Positions 25,029 through 31,295 of a stretch of DNA of 36,024 nt are shown one piece after another. Position 1 is the stretch's first letter, and every line of letters starts with the position of its first letter. This DNA is from Candidatus Gastranaerophilales bacterium. Lineage in GTDB: Bacteria; Cyanobacteriota; Vampirovibrionia; Gastranaerophilales; Gastranaerophilaceae. The stretch covers positions 1 through 36,024 of the forward strand of contig CALVEW010000002.1 in the NCBI GenBank assembly GCA_944326645.1, written 5' to 3'. Below the pieces are notes generated by a model. It was not told the origin of the DNA. It searched no databases and saw only the letters and a program-made list of their open reading frames with translations. The position numbers and the translations under genes were made by a program.

Positions 25029-25439
25029 CTAAACAGCATTTGTTTGTAAATCATTCACAGGATTATACTTATCAATTTCATTATTCTTGATAAGTTCCTC
25101 GTAATAATTTTCTTTATAATCAAGGAGTTCTAATTGTTTTTTTAGTTCTTCCATTTGTTGAAGAGCTTTTATTCTAGTTGCTTTAATAATTCCGTATCTT
25201 TCAGGAATTGTAGAATCACCTATCAGGCATAAATCAACATATCTTTTGATGGATTTATTATCTGTTCCAACTGACCTTAGGCATTTAACTATTTTAACCC
25301 ATCCCAAATCGTGCTCAGAAAATTGTCTTATATTATTTTCATTACGTTTTATATTTGGGAAAAGACCACTTTTTGCCCAAAACCTAAGTGTATGTTCTGA
25401 AACATCCATTAATTTAGCAACTTCTTTTATTGTATACAT
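25029..25439 (-). CDS. MerR-family regulator, AdhR-like
   Basis: A 136-residue regulator from the ATG at 25439, which has AGGAG 6 nt upstream; an upstream in-frame extension to 25499 would read through the operator and is rejected. The winged HTH is YTIKEVAKLMDVSEHTLRFWAKSG, followed by GLFP and ENNIRQFSEHDLGWVKIV. A long coiled-coil dimer helix (~80-120) and a short tail follow. Cys53 in IVKCLRSVG falls where AdhR-type regulators carry the Cys that reacts with aldehydes. There is no C-terminal metal-binding Cys cluster. Matching 23-bp sites at 24437 and 25478 are its likely targets. The second also overlaps its own promoter region, so autoregulation is expected. Confidence 0.88.
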   Translation of the reverse strand: MYTIKEVAKLMDVSEHTLRFWAKSGLFPNIKRNENNIRQFSEHDLGWVKIVKCLRSVGTDNKSIKRYVDLCLIGDSTIPERYGIIKATRIKALQQMEELKKQLELLDYKENYYEELIKNNEIDKYNPVNDLQTNAV

Positions 25440-25477
25440 AAGGTACTCCTTTTTATATATATTATAATATAAAAATA

Positions 25478-25509
25478 CTTGACTGAGAGCAACTCTCAAG
25501 GGGTAAAAT
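25478..25509 (+). promoter_or_regulatory. MerR-type promoter/operator of the EamA-DUF3737-DXS-like operon
   Basis: TTGACT (25479-25484) and TAAAAT (25504-25509) are 19 bp apart. The 23-bp site at 25478-25500 has outer arms CTTGA and TCAAG and inner arms GAGAG and CTCTC. It lies between the divergent MerR and EamA genes, so one bound regulator could control both. Confidence 0.75.
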
Positions 25510-25514
25510 GTAAA

Positions 25515-25543
25515 TTGTAAGATGTTTATTTAGGAAGTACACT
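25515..25543 (+). promoter_or_regulatory. Second, MerR-independent promoter of the EamA gene
   Basis: TTGTAA (25515-25520), 17 bp and TACACT (25538-25543) predict a transcript start at 25550-25551, at the EamA ATG. No usable Shine-Dalgarno sequence is present, since AGGAA lies 14 nt away. This may give basal leaderless expression beside the regulated promoter. Confidence 0.45.
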
Positions 25544-25550
25544 AGTTAAT

Positions 25551-26462
25551 ATGAAGAAAGAACAAAAATATATTTTATGTAATATATCATTACTAATGGC
25601 TGCGTTTATATCAGGTTTGTCTTTTGTTGCACAAAAGACTGGCATGGAATATGTTGGACCTTTTACATTTAATGCGGTAAGAAGTATTATTGGAAGCTTA
25701 AGTTTACTACCTGTTATATTTATTTCAAATCTTTTGGGGAATTCTAAAATGGATAACCAACAAAAAAACTCTCTTTTAAAGGGAAGTTTATTTGCAGGGG
25801 GAGTTTTATTTATAGCCTTTTCAATAAATCAATATTGTATGATATTCGCAGATGCAGGAAAAGCTGGATTTATTACTTCTTTGTATGTTGTCTTTGTTCC
25901 TGTAATTGCAGTATTTATGAAGCATAAATTGTTACCAAATGTTCAATTAAGTATTGTACTAGCATTTATTGGTTTATATTTATTATGCGCAAAAGGAGTA
26001 ATGAATTTTGAAATATATGATATTTTATTGTTATTAAGTTCATTCTTCTTTGCTCTACATATTATTATTGTTAGCTACTATTCAAAAAGAACAAGCGCAT
26101 TATGGTTATCTTCATTACAATTTTTGATTGCAGGAATTTTAGCCTTGCCTTTTATGTTTATATTGGAAAATCCAACAGTAAGCTCAATAATTGCAGGATA
26201 TCAACCAATATTGTTTACAGGTATCGTTGTAACAGCAGGAGCATATACCTTGCAAATATTGGGACATAAAGCAACACACCCTGTCCTTGCAACCTTAATA
26301 TTAAGTACCGAAGCAATATTTGCAGTACTAGGTGGAGTATTAATATTAGGAGAAGTTTTAACTTTAAAAGAAATAATTGGATGTGTATTTATGATTTATG
26401 CGATTATTCTTTCTCAAATACCATTCAATTCTAAAAAACAATCAGATGATTTAAGTATATAG
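25551..26462 (+). CDS. EamA/DMT-family transporter
   Basis: A 303-residue inner-membrane protein with ten hydrophobic helices arranged as two EamA repeats (~5-145 and ~155-290). Typical family features are FTFNAVRSIIGSL in the first repeat and ATLILSTEAIFAVLGGVLILGE in the second. DMT-superfamily members export or import small metabolites; the substrate cannot be read from sequence. It is first in an operon with a DUF3737 gene (9-bp gap) and a DXS-like gene, under MerR-type control. By context it may export the product or the toxic substrate of that pathway. Confidence 0.88.
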   Translation: MKKEQKYILCNISLLMAAFISGLSFVAQKTGMEYVGPFTFNAVRSIIGSLSLLPVIFISNLLGNSKMDNQQKNSLLKGSLFAGGVLFIAFSINQYCMIFADAGKAGFITSLYVVFVPVIAVFMKHKLLPNVQLSIVLAFIGLYLLCAKGVMNFEIYDILLLLSSFFFALHIIIVSYYSKRTSALWLSSLQFLIAGILALPFMFILENPTVSSIIAGYQPILFTGIVVTAGAYTLQILGHKATHPVLATLILSTEAIFAVLGGVLILGEVLTLKEIIGCVFMIYAIILSQIPFNSKKQSDDLSI

Positions 26463-26471
26463 GAGATTATT

Positions 26472-27335
26472 ATGACCGAATATATTGTCGATAAAACTTA
26501 TGACGAAGAACGAGCTCTTTATAATCTTGTTGATGCAGAAGTCAATAACTGTACATTTGCAGGACCTAAAGATGGCGAATCAGTTTTGAAAGAAGCTAGA
26601 AATATTAAAGTAATCAATTCAAACTTTTCATTAAGATATCCATTATGGCATGTAAAAGAATTTTCTCTTATGAATTCTTCAATGGATGAACTAACAAGAG
26701 CTCCTATTTGGTATTCCGAAAATGGAGTAATAGATAATTGTAATATTACAGGTATTAAATGTGTAAGAGAGTGTGAAAACATTACAGTTACTAATTGTGA
26801 TATTAAATCCCCTGAATTTGGATGGAAGTGCGATGGTTTACATATAAATAATTCAAGTATTGAATCTGAGTATTTTTTATTTGATACAAAAAATGTAGAA
26901 ATATCTAATTTGAATATGAAAGGAAAATATTCTTTTCAGTATATGAAAAACCTTCACATAAAAGATTCTAATTTAGATACAAAAGATGCTTTTTGGCATA
27001 GTAAAAATGTAGTTGTAGAAAATTCCATTGTTAAAGGAGAGTATTTAGGCTGGTTTTCAAATGGTCTTACATTAATAAACTGTAAAATCATAGGAACCCA
27101 ACCATTATGTTATTGTAAGGATTTAAAATTAATAAACTGCACAATGGAAGATACAGATTTGTCTTTTGAATACTCAAATGTAGAAGCTGATATAAAAGGA
27201 CATATAATATCAATAAAGAATCCAAAATCAGGAACTATAAAAGTTGATAGTGTTGATGATATTATATTTGAAGATGCAGTTATGGAATGTAATGGAAAAG
27301 TAATTGTTAATAAGGAAAGGGAATGCAATGTCTAA
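26472..27335 (+). CDS. DUF3737 right-handed beta-helix protein
   Basis: A 287-residue protein matching DUF3737 by eye. It is built of short repeats with regularly placed Asn, Ile and Cys (VNNCTFAGP, VINSNFSLRYPLWH, IDNCNITGIK, VTNCDIKSPEFGW, LINCKIIGTQP, LINCTMEDTDL), giving a solenoid of about ten coils. No signal peptide is present, so it is cytoplasmic. Function is unknown. AGGAG precedes the ATG. It overlaps the DXS-like gene by 8 bp, indicating coupled translation and suggesting that the two proteins work together, for instance as a scaffold or sugar-modifying partner. Confidence 0.85.
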   Translation: MTEYIVDKTYDEERALYNLVDAEVNNCTFAGPKDGESVLKEARNIKVINSNFSLRYPLWHVKEFSLMNSSMDELTRAPIWYSENGVIDNCNITGIKCVRECENITVTNCDIKSPEFGWKCDGLHINNSSIESEYFLFDTKNVEISNLNMKGKYSFQYMKNLHIKDSNLDTKDAFWHSKNVVVENSIVKGEYLGWFSNGLTLINCKIIGTQPLCYCKDLKLINCTMEDTDLSFEYSNVEADIKGHIISIKNPKSGTIKVDSVDDIIFEDAVMECNGKVIVNKERECNV

Positions 27336-29094
27336 TATTTTGAATACAATAAATTCACCAGCTGATGTAAAAAAATTATCAATAAATGAAATGAAAGAAT
27401 TAGCTTCAGAAATAAGAGAAGTAATTATAAAAAAAGTAAATACAACAGGTGGTCATATGGCTCCAAACTTAGGTATTGTTGAAGCTACAATGGCATTACA
27501 TTATGTCTTTAATTCCCCTGTTGATAAATTTATATTCGATGTATCTCATCAATGCTATACGCATAAAATTTTAACAGGCAGAAAAGAAGGTTTTACAGAC
27601 GAAAGTAAATATTATAATTACTCAGGATATACAAATCCAAAAGAAAGTGAACATGATATATTTAAAGTAGGCCACACTTCAACATCAGTTAGTTTAGCAA
27701 CAGGTGTTGCAAAAGCAAGAGATTTAAAAGGAGAAACAGGTAATGTAATTGCTTTAATAGGCGATGGTTCTCTAAGTGGTGGAGAAGCCTTTGAAGGCTT
27801 GAATAACGCAGCTGTCTTAGATAGTAATATCATAATCCTTGTAAATGATAATGATATGTCAATTGCAGAAAATCAAGGCGGACTATACAAAAACCTTAAA
27901 GAACTAAGAGATACAAAAGGTAAAGCTGAATGTAACTTCTTTAAATCAATGGGATTTGATTATTACTATATTGAAGACGGTAATAACATTGAACAATTAA
28001 TTGATACATTTAATAAGGTTAAAGATATTAATCATCCAACTGTTGTTCATATGACTACTTTAAAAGGAAAAGGTTTACCTATTGCAGAAGAAAACAAAGA
28101 AACATTCCATTGGATTATGCCAGGAACTTTAGATGCAAAACCTAGTACAGAAGTTGTTGAAAACTATAATACAATAACAGTTGATTATGTTTCTAAAAAA
28201 GCTAAAGAAGATAAAACATTAGTTTTAATAAATCCTGCGACGCCTGGAGCTTGTGGGTTTAGCCCTGAATTTAGAAAAGAATTAGGTAAACAATATGTAG
28301 ATGTTGCAATATCAGAAGAACATGCAATTGCTTATTCTTCAGCTCTTGCAAAATGTGGTGCAAAACCTATTCTTGCAGTTTTGAGTTCTTTTATACAAAG
28401 AACTTATGACCAATTTTCACAAGATTTATGTTTGAATAATAACCCTGCAACAGTTCTTGTTTATTGGGGTGGAATATCAGGAGCTGATGCTACTCACTTA
28501 GGTTGTTTTGATATCCCAATGCTTAGCAATATTCCTAATTTAGTTTATTTAGCACCGGTTAATAAAGAGGAATACCTAGCAATGCTTGATTGGTCTGTTA
28601 AACAAAAAGATTATTCAGTAGCTATTAGAATTCCTTTTGGAAACTTTATCTCAACAGGTATTGAAGATAAAACTGATTATTCTCAAATTAATAAATTTAA
28701 AATGGAAGAAGAAGGTAAAGATGTTGCAATTATTGCTTTAGGAAGCTTCTTTGAATTAGGTAAAAAAGTTAAATCAATGTTAAAAGAAAAACTAAATATC
28801 AATGCAACATTAATCAATCCTCATTTCATAACAGGTATTGATAAAGATATGCTAGAAGAATTAAAATCTAATCATAGATTAGTTATTACATTAGAAGATG
28901 GTATTTTAGAAGGTGGCTTTGGAGAAAAAATTACAAGATTTTACTCTACATCTGATATGAAAGTAATTAACTATGGTGCAAACAAAGAATTTACTGACTG
29001 TGTTCCTTTAGATGAACTTTATGAAAGATATCATTTAAAAGAAGATTTAATCGTAAATGACATAAAAAGTTGTTTGAATTTAATTCAATTATAA
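27328..29094 (+). CDS. DXS-family thiamine-diphosphate enzyme lacking the G3P-binding arginines
   Basis: About 588 residues from the ATG at 27328 (AAGGAAAGGG upstream), shorter than canonical DXS (~620). The DXS layout is complete: GGH43MAPNLG, the cofactor motif GDGS (145-148) to NDNDMS (173-178), His261 and catalytic Glu330 in SEEHA. The acceptor site is changed. By alignment to E. coli DXS, Arg420 of DRAG is Trp380 (YWGG), Arg478 of RYPRG is Phe437 (RIPFG) and Tyr392 is Leu352. Arg398 (Arg358), Asp427 (Asp387) and a nearby His390 remain. These Arg residues hold the phosphate of glyceraldehyde 3-phosphate, so I infer a different acceptor, perhaps an unphosphorylated aldehyde. Regulation comes from the MerR-type promoter at 25478. 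Automatic annotation would call it dxs. Confidence 0.85.
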   Translation: MSNILNTINSPADVKKLSINEMKELASEIREVIIKKVNTTGGHMAPNLGIVEATMALHYVFNSPVDKFIFDVSHQCYTHKILTGRKEGFTDESKYYNYSGYTNPKESEHDIFKVGHTSTSVSLATGVAKARDLKGETGNVIALIGDGSLSGGEAFEGLNNAAVLDSNIIILVNDNDMSIAENQGGLYKNLKELRDTKGKAECNFFKSMGFDYYYIEDGNNIEQLIDTFNKVKDINHPTVVHMTTLKGKGLPIAEENKETFHWIMPGTLDAKPSTEVVENYNTITVDYVSKKAKEDKTLVLINPATPGACGFSPEFRKELGKQYVDVAISEEHAIAYSSALAKCGAKPILAVLSSFIQRTYDQFSQDLCLNNNPATVLVYWGGISGADATHLGCFDIPMLSNIPNLVYLAPVNKEEYLAMLDWSVKQKDYSVAIRIPFGNFISTGIEDKTDYSQINKFKMEEEGKDVAIIALGSFFELGKKVKSMLKEKLNINATLINPHFITGIDKDMLEELKSNHRLVITLEDGILEGGFGEKITRFYSTSDMKVINYGANKEFTDCVPLDELYERYHLKEDLIVNDIKSCLNLIQL

Positions 29095-29115
29095 AATACA
29101 AATAAATATTGCGAA

Positions 29116-29154
29116 AATGATGGCTGTTATGAAATATAATGGCCATTATTTTTT
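29116..29154 (+). terminator. Intrinsic terminator of the EamA-DUF3737-DXS-like operon
   Basis: AATGATGGC-TGTTAT (29116-29130), loop GAAAT and ATAATG-GCCATTATT (29136-29150) form a 15-bp stem with three G-T pairs. A T-run extends to 29154. It begins 22 bases past the DXS-like stop codon. Confidence 0.8.
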
Positions 29155-29190
29155 ATTAAAAAATGTAACAAAATATCAAAAATATGCAAT

Positions 29191-29218
29191 TTGTATATAC
29201 TCAAATACTTTATATAAA
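29191..29218 (+). promoter_or_regulatory. Candidate promoter of the small RNA
   Basis: TTGTAT (29191-29196), a 16-bp spacer and TATAAA (29213-29218) predict a start at about 29221-29226, just after the operon terminator and at the first hairpin of the small RNA. Confidence 0.45.
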
Positions 29219-29220
29219 TG

Positions 29221-29336
29221 TAAGCAATCAATGCTTAGAAAAAAGATTTTTCATACATAACCTACACACACTAACCTTCTACACACGAGGAATTACACAA
29301 AAAATTCCAACCTTCCATTTTCGGGAGGTTTTTTTT
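29221..29336 (+). ncRNA. Candidate structured small RNA (~115 nt)
   Basis: A stretch without a credible gene lies between a promoter-like element and a strong terminator. Its elements in order are: hairpin TAAGCA/TGCTTA (29221-29237, loop ATCAA); an unpaired, A/C-rich segment (~29258-29288) containing CCTACACACAC and CCTTCTACACAC; hairpin GGAATT/AATTCC (29289-29308); and the terminator hairpin. The C-rich single-stranded stretch between hairpins could pair with Shine-Dalgarno sequences. This recalls the plan of the cyanobacterial small RNA Yfr1 (stem, unpaired CU/CA-rich motif, terminator stem), but the core sequence is not the same. A 65-codon frame across it runs through the terminator and is not credible. 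Confidence 0.55.
29309..29336 (+). terminator. Strong intrinsic terminator of the small RNA
   Basis: AACCTTCC (29309-29316), loop ATTTTC and GGGAGGTT (29323-29330) form an 8-bp stem with one G-T pair, followed by an uninterrupted run of T to 29336. Confidence 0.85.
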
Positions 29337-29372
29337 ATGCTATTTATACAAATAATCGCTAATTTATATGAA

Positions 29373-29606
29373 TTATATTAATAATTTAGAGAAAAGTTCA
29401 ATCTCGTACTTTTGTGATTTATTTGATAAATCACAAACCATTTTGTTTAAAATCATAGAAAGTGTGTAAATATCAGAATAAGTTAAATGTTCACTTTTAT
29501 TTAATAATAATTCTTCCAAAATTTTTGATAAACATTTAATGTTAAAGATTTCATCATTAATTGTTTCAAATTTGTTATAAATAAATAATTTGTCAGATTC
29601 CAGCAT
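29373..29606 (-). CDS. Small unknown protein, divergent from an HTH gene
   Basis: A 77-residue, mostly helical, charged protein (MLESDKLFIYNKF at the start, then LSKILEELLLNKSEHLTYSDIYTLSMIL). I recognise no family. The start has AGGTGA about 5 nt upstream and a minus-strand TATAAT about 20 nt upstream. It faces away from the small HTH gene across an operator-like dyad, so it is probably regulated by that protein. It could be a remnant of a mobile element or half of a small regulatory pair. It is too short for more. Confidence 0.5.
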   Translation of the reverse strand: MLESDKLFIYNKFETINDEIFNIKCLSKILEELLLNKSEHLTYSDIYTLSMILNKMVCDLSNKSQKYEIELFSKLLI

Positions 29607-29639
29607 ATATCACCTATTGTTAAATTATATTAAAATGCT

Positions 29640-29677
29640 TTTGATATATTTGTCGTTTTTAAGACAAATATATCAAA
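29640..29677. promoter_or_regulatory. 15-bp inverted repeat operator
   Basis: A perfect inverted repeat (29640-29654 and 29663-29677, 8-base spacer) has arms ending TTTGTC and starting GACAAA. The half-site GACA recurs at 29693-29704 (GACATATTTGTC) and at 29713-29718 (GAGACATAA), inside the promoter of the HTH gene. These look like several binding sites for the small HTH protein. Confidence 0.6.
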
Positions 29678-29700
29678 TATAATACATCTAATAGACATAT

Positions 29701-29729
29701 TTGTCAATTAGGAGACATAATTATATAAT
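29701..29729 (+). promoter_or_regulatory. Promoter of the small HTH gene, leaderless
   Basis: TTGTCA (29701-29706), 17 bp and TATAAT (29724-29729) give a transcript start at 29736, the A of the ATG. The -35 box lies in an operator half-site and another GACA lies in the spacer, so bound repressor would block it. Confidence 0.65.
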
Positions 29730-29735
29730 TAATCT

Positions 29736-29951
29736 ATGGATAATTTTGTAAAAAAACAGATAAAAATATTACTTCTACAAGAAGACATGCTACTAAAAGA
29801 ATTGGCATCGGAATTAACTAAAAAAATCGGTAAAAATTATTCACCTGATTCTTTATCTCATAAAATTGCAAGGAATAGCATAACATATAGTGAAATGGTT
29901 TGTATAGCTGATATTTTAGGATATGATATCGAATTTATAAAAAAGAAATAA
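29736..29951 (+). CDS. Small XRE-like HTH regulator
   Basis: A 71-residue helix-turn-helix protein: LKELASELTKKIG, then SPDSLSHKIARNSITYSEMVCIADILGY. This is the compact helix-turn-helix fold found in Cro-like and plasmid or phage regulators. There is no effector domain. It is divergent from the 77-residue gene and lies beside GACA/TGTC operators that overlap its own promoter, so it is probably an autorepressor. The mRNA is predicted to be leaderless. A phage or mobile-element origin is possible but no other such genes are nearby. Confidence 0.7.
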   Translation: MDNFVKKQIKILLLQEDMLLKELASELTKKIGKNYSPDSLSHKIARNSITYSEMVCIADILGYDIEFIKKK

Positions 29952-30037
29952 TAAAATATTTTTATTTTAATTAGTATTTTAATTTAAATTTTTAAAATAT
30001 TAAGGTTATATAAAGAGAGCTGAAAACTATGATACAC

Positions 30038-30043
30038 TATAAT
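30038..30043 (+). promoter_or_regulatory. Possible -10 box of the aminotransferase gene
   Basis: TATAAT (30038-30043) lies 31 bp before the ATG at 30075, with no good -35. A near-repeat, TAAGGTTATA (30001-30010) and TAAGGTTACA (30046-30055), flanks it and might bind a regulator. Confidence 0.35.
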
Positions 30044-30074
30044 AGTAAGGTTACAAAAGAAAAGGGGAAATTAT

Positions 30075-31193
30075 ATGATACCTATTTTTGATTCAAAACG
30101 TCAATACCAAGAAATTGGTTCTGATATTGAAAAAGCAGTATGTGAAGTATTAAGATCAGGAGCTTATATATTAGGTCCAAATACAAAAGCATTAGAACAA
30201 GAATTAGCTGAATATACACAATCAAAATATGCAATTGCACTAAACTCAGGAACAGATGCTCTACATTTGGCATTAAGAGCTTTAGATATAGGTGCAGGTG
30301 ATGAAGTTATCACAACAGCATTTACATTTGTAGCAACAACAGAAGCAATAGGTATCGTTAATGCAAAACCTGTATTTGTTGATATTGATCCGGATACATT
30401 TAATATTGATCCTGCAAAAATTGAAGCTGCAATAACACCTAAAACAAAGGCAATAATTCCTGTTCACTTATATGGTCAACCTTGTGATATGGATGCAATT
30501 ATGGATATTGCAAAACGTCATGATTTATATGTAATTGAAGATGCTTGCCAAGCAATGGGTGCAACTTATAAAGGAAGAAAAGTTGGATCAATTGGTGATA
30601 TAGGATGTTTCAGCTTCTATCCTACTAAAAACTTAGGTGGTATGGGAGATGGTGGTTTAATTACTACTAATGCAGAACACTTAAAAGATAGAATTATTGC
30701 ATTAAGAAACCATGGTGGTGCAATTAGATACCATCACGATGAAATAGGCGTAAATTCAAGACTTGATGAAATTCAAGCAGCAATTTTAAGAGTTAAATTA
30801 CCTCATCTTGATTCTTGGAACAAAAAACGTAGAGAAAGAGCTGCAATATATAATGAATTATTTGCAGGTTGTGAAGATATTATAACTCCTAAAGAACTTG
30901 ATGATACTTATTGTATTTATCACCAATATACAGTTAAAATTCCTAACAGAGATGAAATTTTTGATAAAATGCACGAAGCAGGTATTGGAACAATGTTATA
31001 TTATCCAATTCCATTACACCTTCAAAAAGTTCATGAATATTTAGGAGTTGGTAGAGGATCATTACCTCATACAGAAAAAAATACTGATATCGTAATGTCT
31101 TTACCTATGTTCCCTGAATTAACAAGAGAGGAACAAGAATTTATTGCTAATACATTAATTAAATTAGTTGAAGAAGCTAAAGCATTAGCATAA
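30075..31193 (+). CDS. DegT/DnrJ/EryC1/StrS sugar aminotransferase
   Basis: A 372-residue PLP-dependent aminotransferase that transfers an amino group, usually from glutamate, to a nucleotide-linked keto-sugar. Visible features: [10 protein letters not shown] (58-67, cofactor phosphate loop), ED156ACQAMGA, the Schiff-base Lys185 in [16 protein letters not shown], and [10 protein letters not shown]. Length is standard. The product would be an amino sugar for LPS, capsule or glycoprotein. It is a single-gene unit: AAAGGGGA Shine-Dalgarno, its own -10 upstream and a strong terminator directly downstream. No sugar-nucleotide partners are adjacent. Confidence 0.92.
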   Translation: MIPIFDSKRQYQEIGSDIEKAVCEVLRSGAYILGPNTKALEQELAEYTQSKYAIALNSGTDALHLALRALDIGAGDEVITTAFTFVATTEAIGIVNAKPVFVDIDPDTFNIDPAKIEAAITPKTKAIIPVHLYGQPCDMDAIMDIAKRHDLYVIEDACQAMGATYKGRKVGSIGDIGCFSFYPTKNLGGMGDGGLITTNAEHLKDRIIALRNHGGAIRYHHDEIGVNSRLDEIQAAILRVKLPHLDSWNKKRRERAAIYNELFAGCEDIITPKELDDTYCIYHQYTVKIPNRDEIFDKMHEAGIGTMLYYPIPLHLQKVHEYLGVGRGSLPHTEKNTDIVMSLPMFPELTREEQEFIANTLIKLVEEAKALA

Positions 31194-31210
31194 TTTTTTC
31201 AAATATTAAT

Positions 31211-31247
31211 AAAACAAGGTATATTATTCTTAATATACCTTGTTTTT
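31211..31247 (+). terminator. Strong, probably bidirectional terminator
   Basis: AAAACAAGGTATATTA (31211-31226), loop TTCT and TAATATACCTTGTTTT (31231-31246) form a 16-bp perfect stem with a T-run at its 3' end. The A-run on the left arm gives a short U-tract on the minus strand too. Confidence 0.85.
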
Positions 31248-31260
31248 GTAGGTATAAATC

Positions 31261-31289
31261 TTGATTAAAAGGTTAGTTTATTGTATCTT
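31261..31289 (+). promoter_or_regulatory. Promoter of the HEAT-queC operon, leaderless
   Basis: TTGATT (31261-31266), 17 bp and TATCTT (31284-31289) place the transcript start at 31296, the G of the GTG start codon of the HEAT-repeat gene. Confidence 0.5.
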
Positions 31290-31295
31290 AATGGT

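Noticed and set aside
25032-25115. Hairpins AAACA/TGTTT and ACTTATCA/TGATAAGT near the oxidoreductase-MerR junction as terminators
   Set aside because: Neither is followed by a U-tract on either strand; the second lies well within MerR coding sequence.
25440-25499. Longer MerR protein beginning at 25499
   Set aside because: It would start inside the operator and lacks a ribosome-binding site, whereas the ATG at 25439 has AGGAG and begins the classic MerR HTH.
23841-29094. Insertion sequence or phage carrying the MerR island
   Set aside because: No transposase, integrase, terminal repeats or target duplication is visible; horizontal transfer remains possible but cannot be shown from this sequence.
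29184-29381. 65-codon plus-strand open frame after the DXS-like operon
   Set aside because: It runs through a strong hairpin terminator with eight T, has no Shine-Dalgarno sequence and reads as low-quality sequence; the stretch fits a small RNA better.
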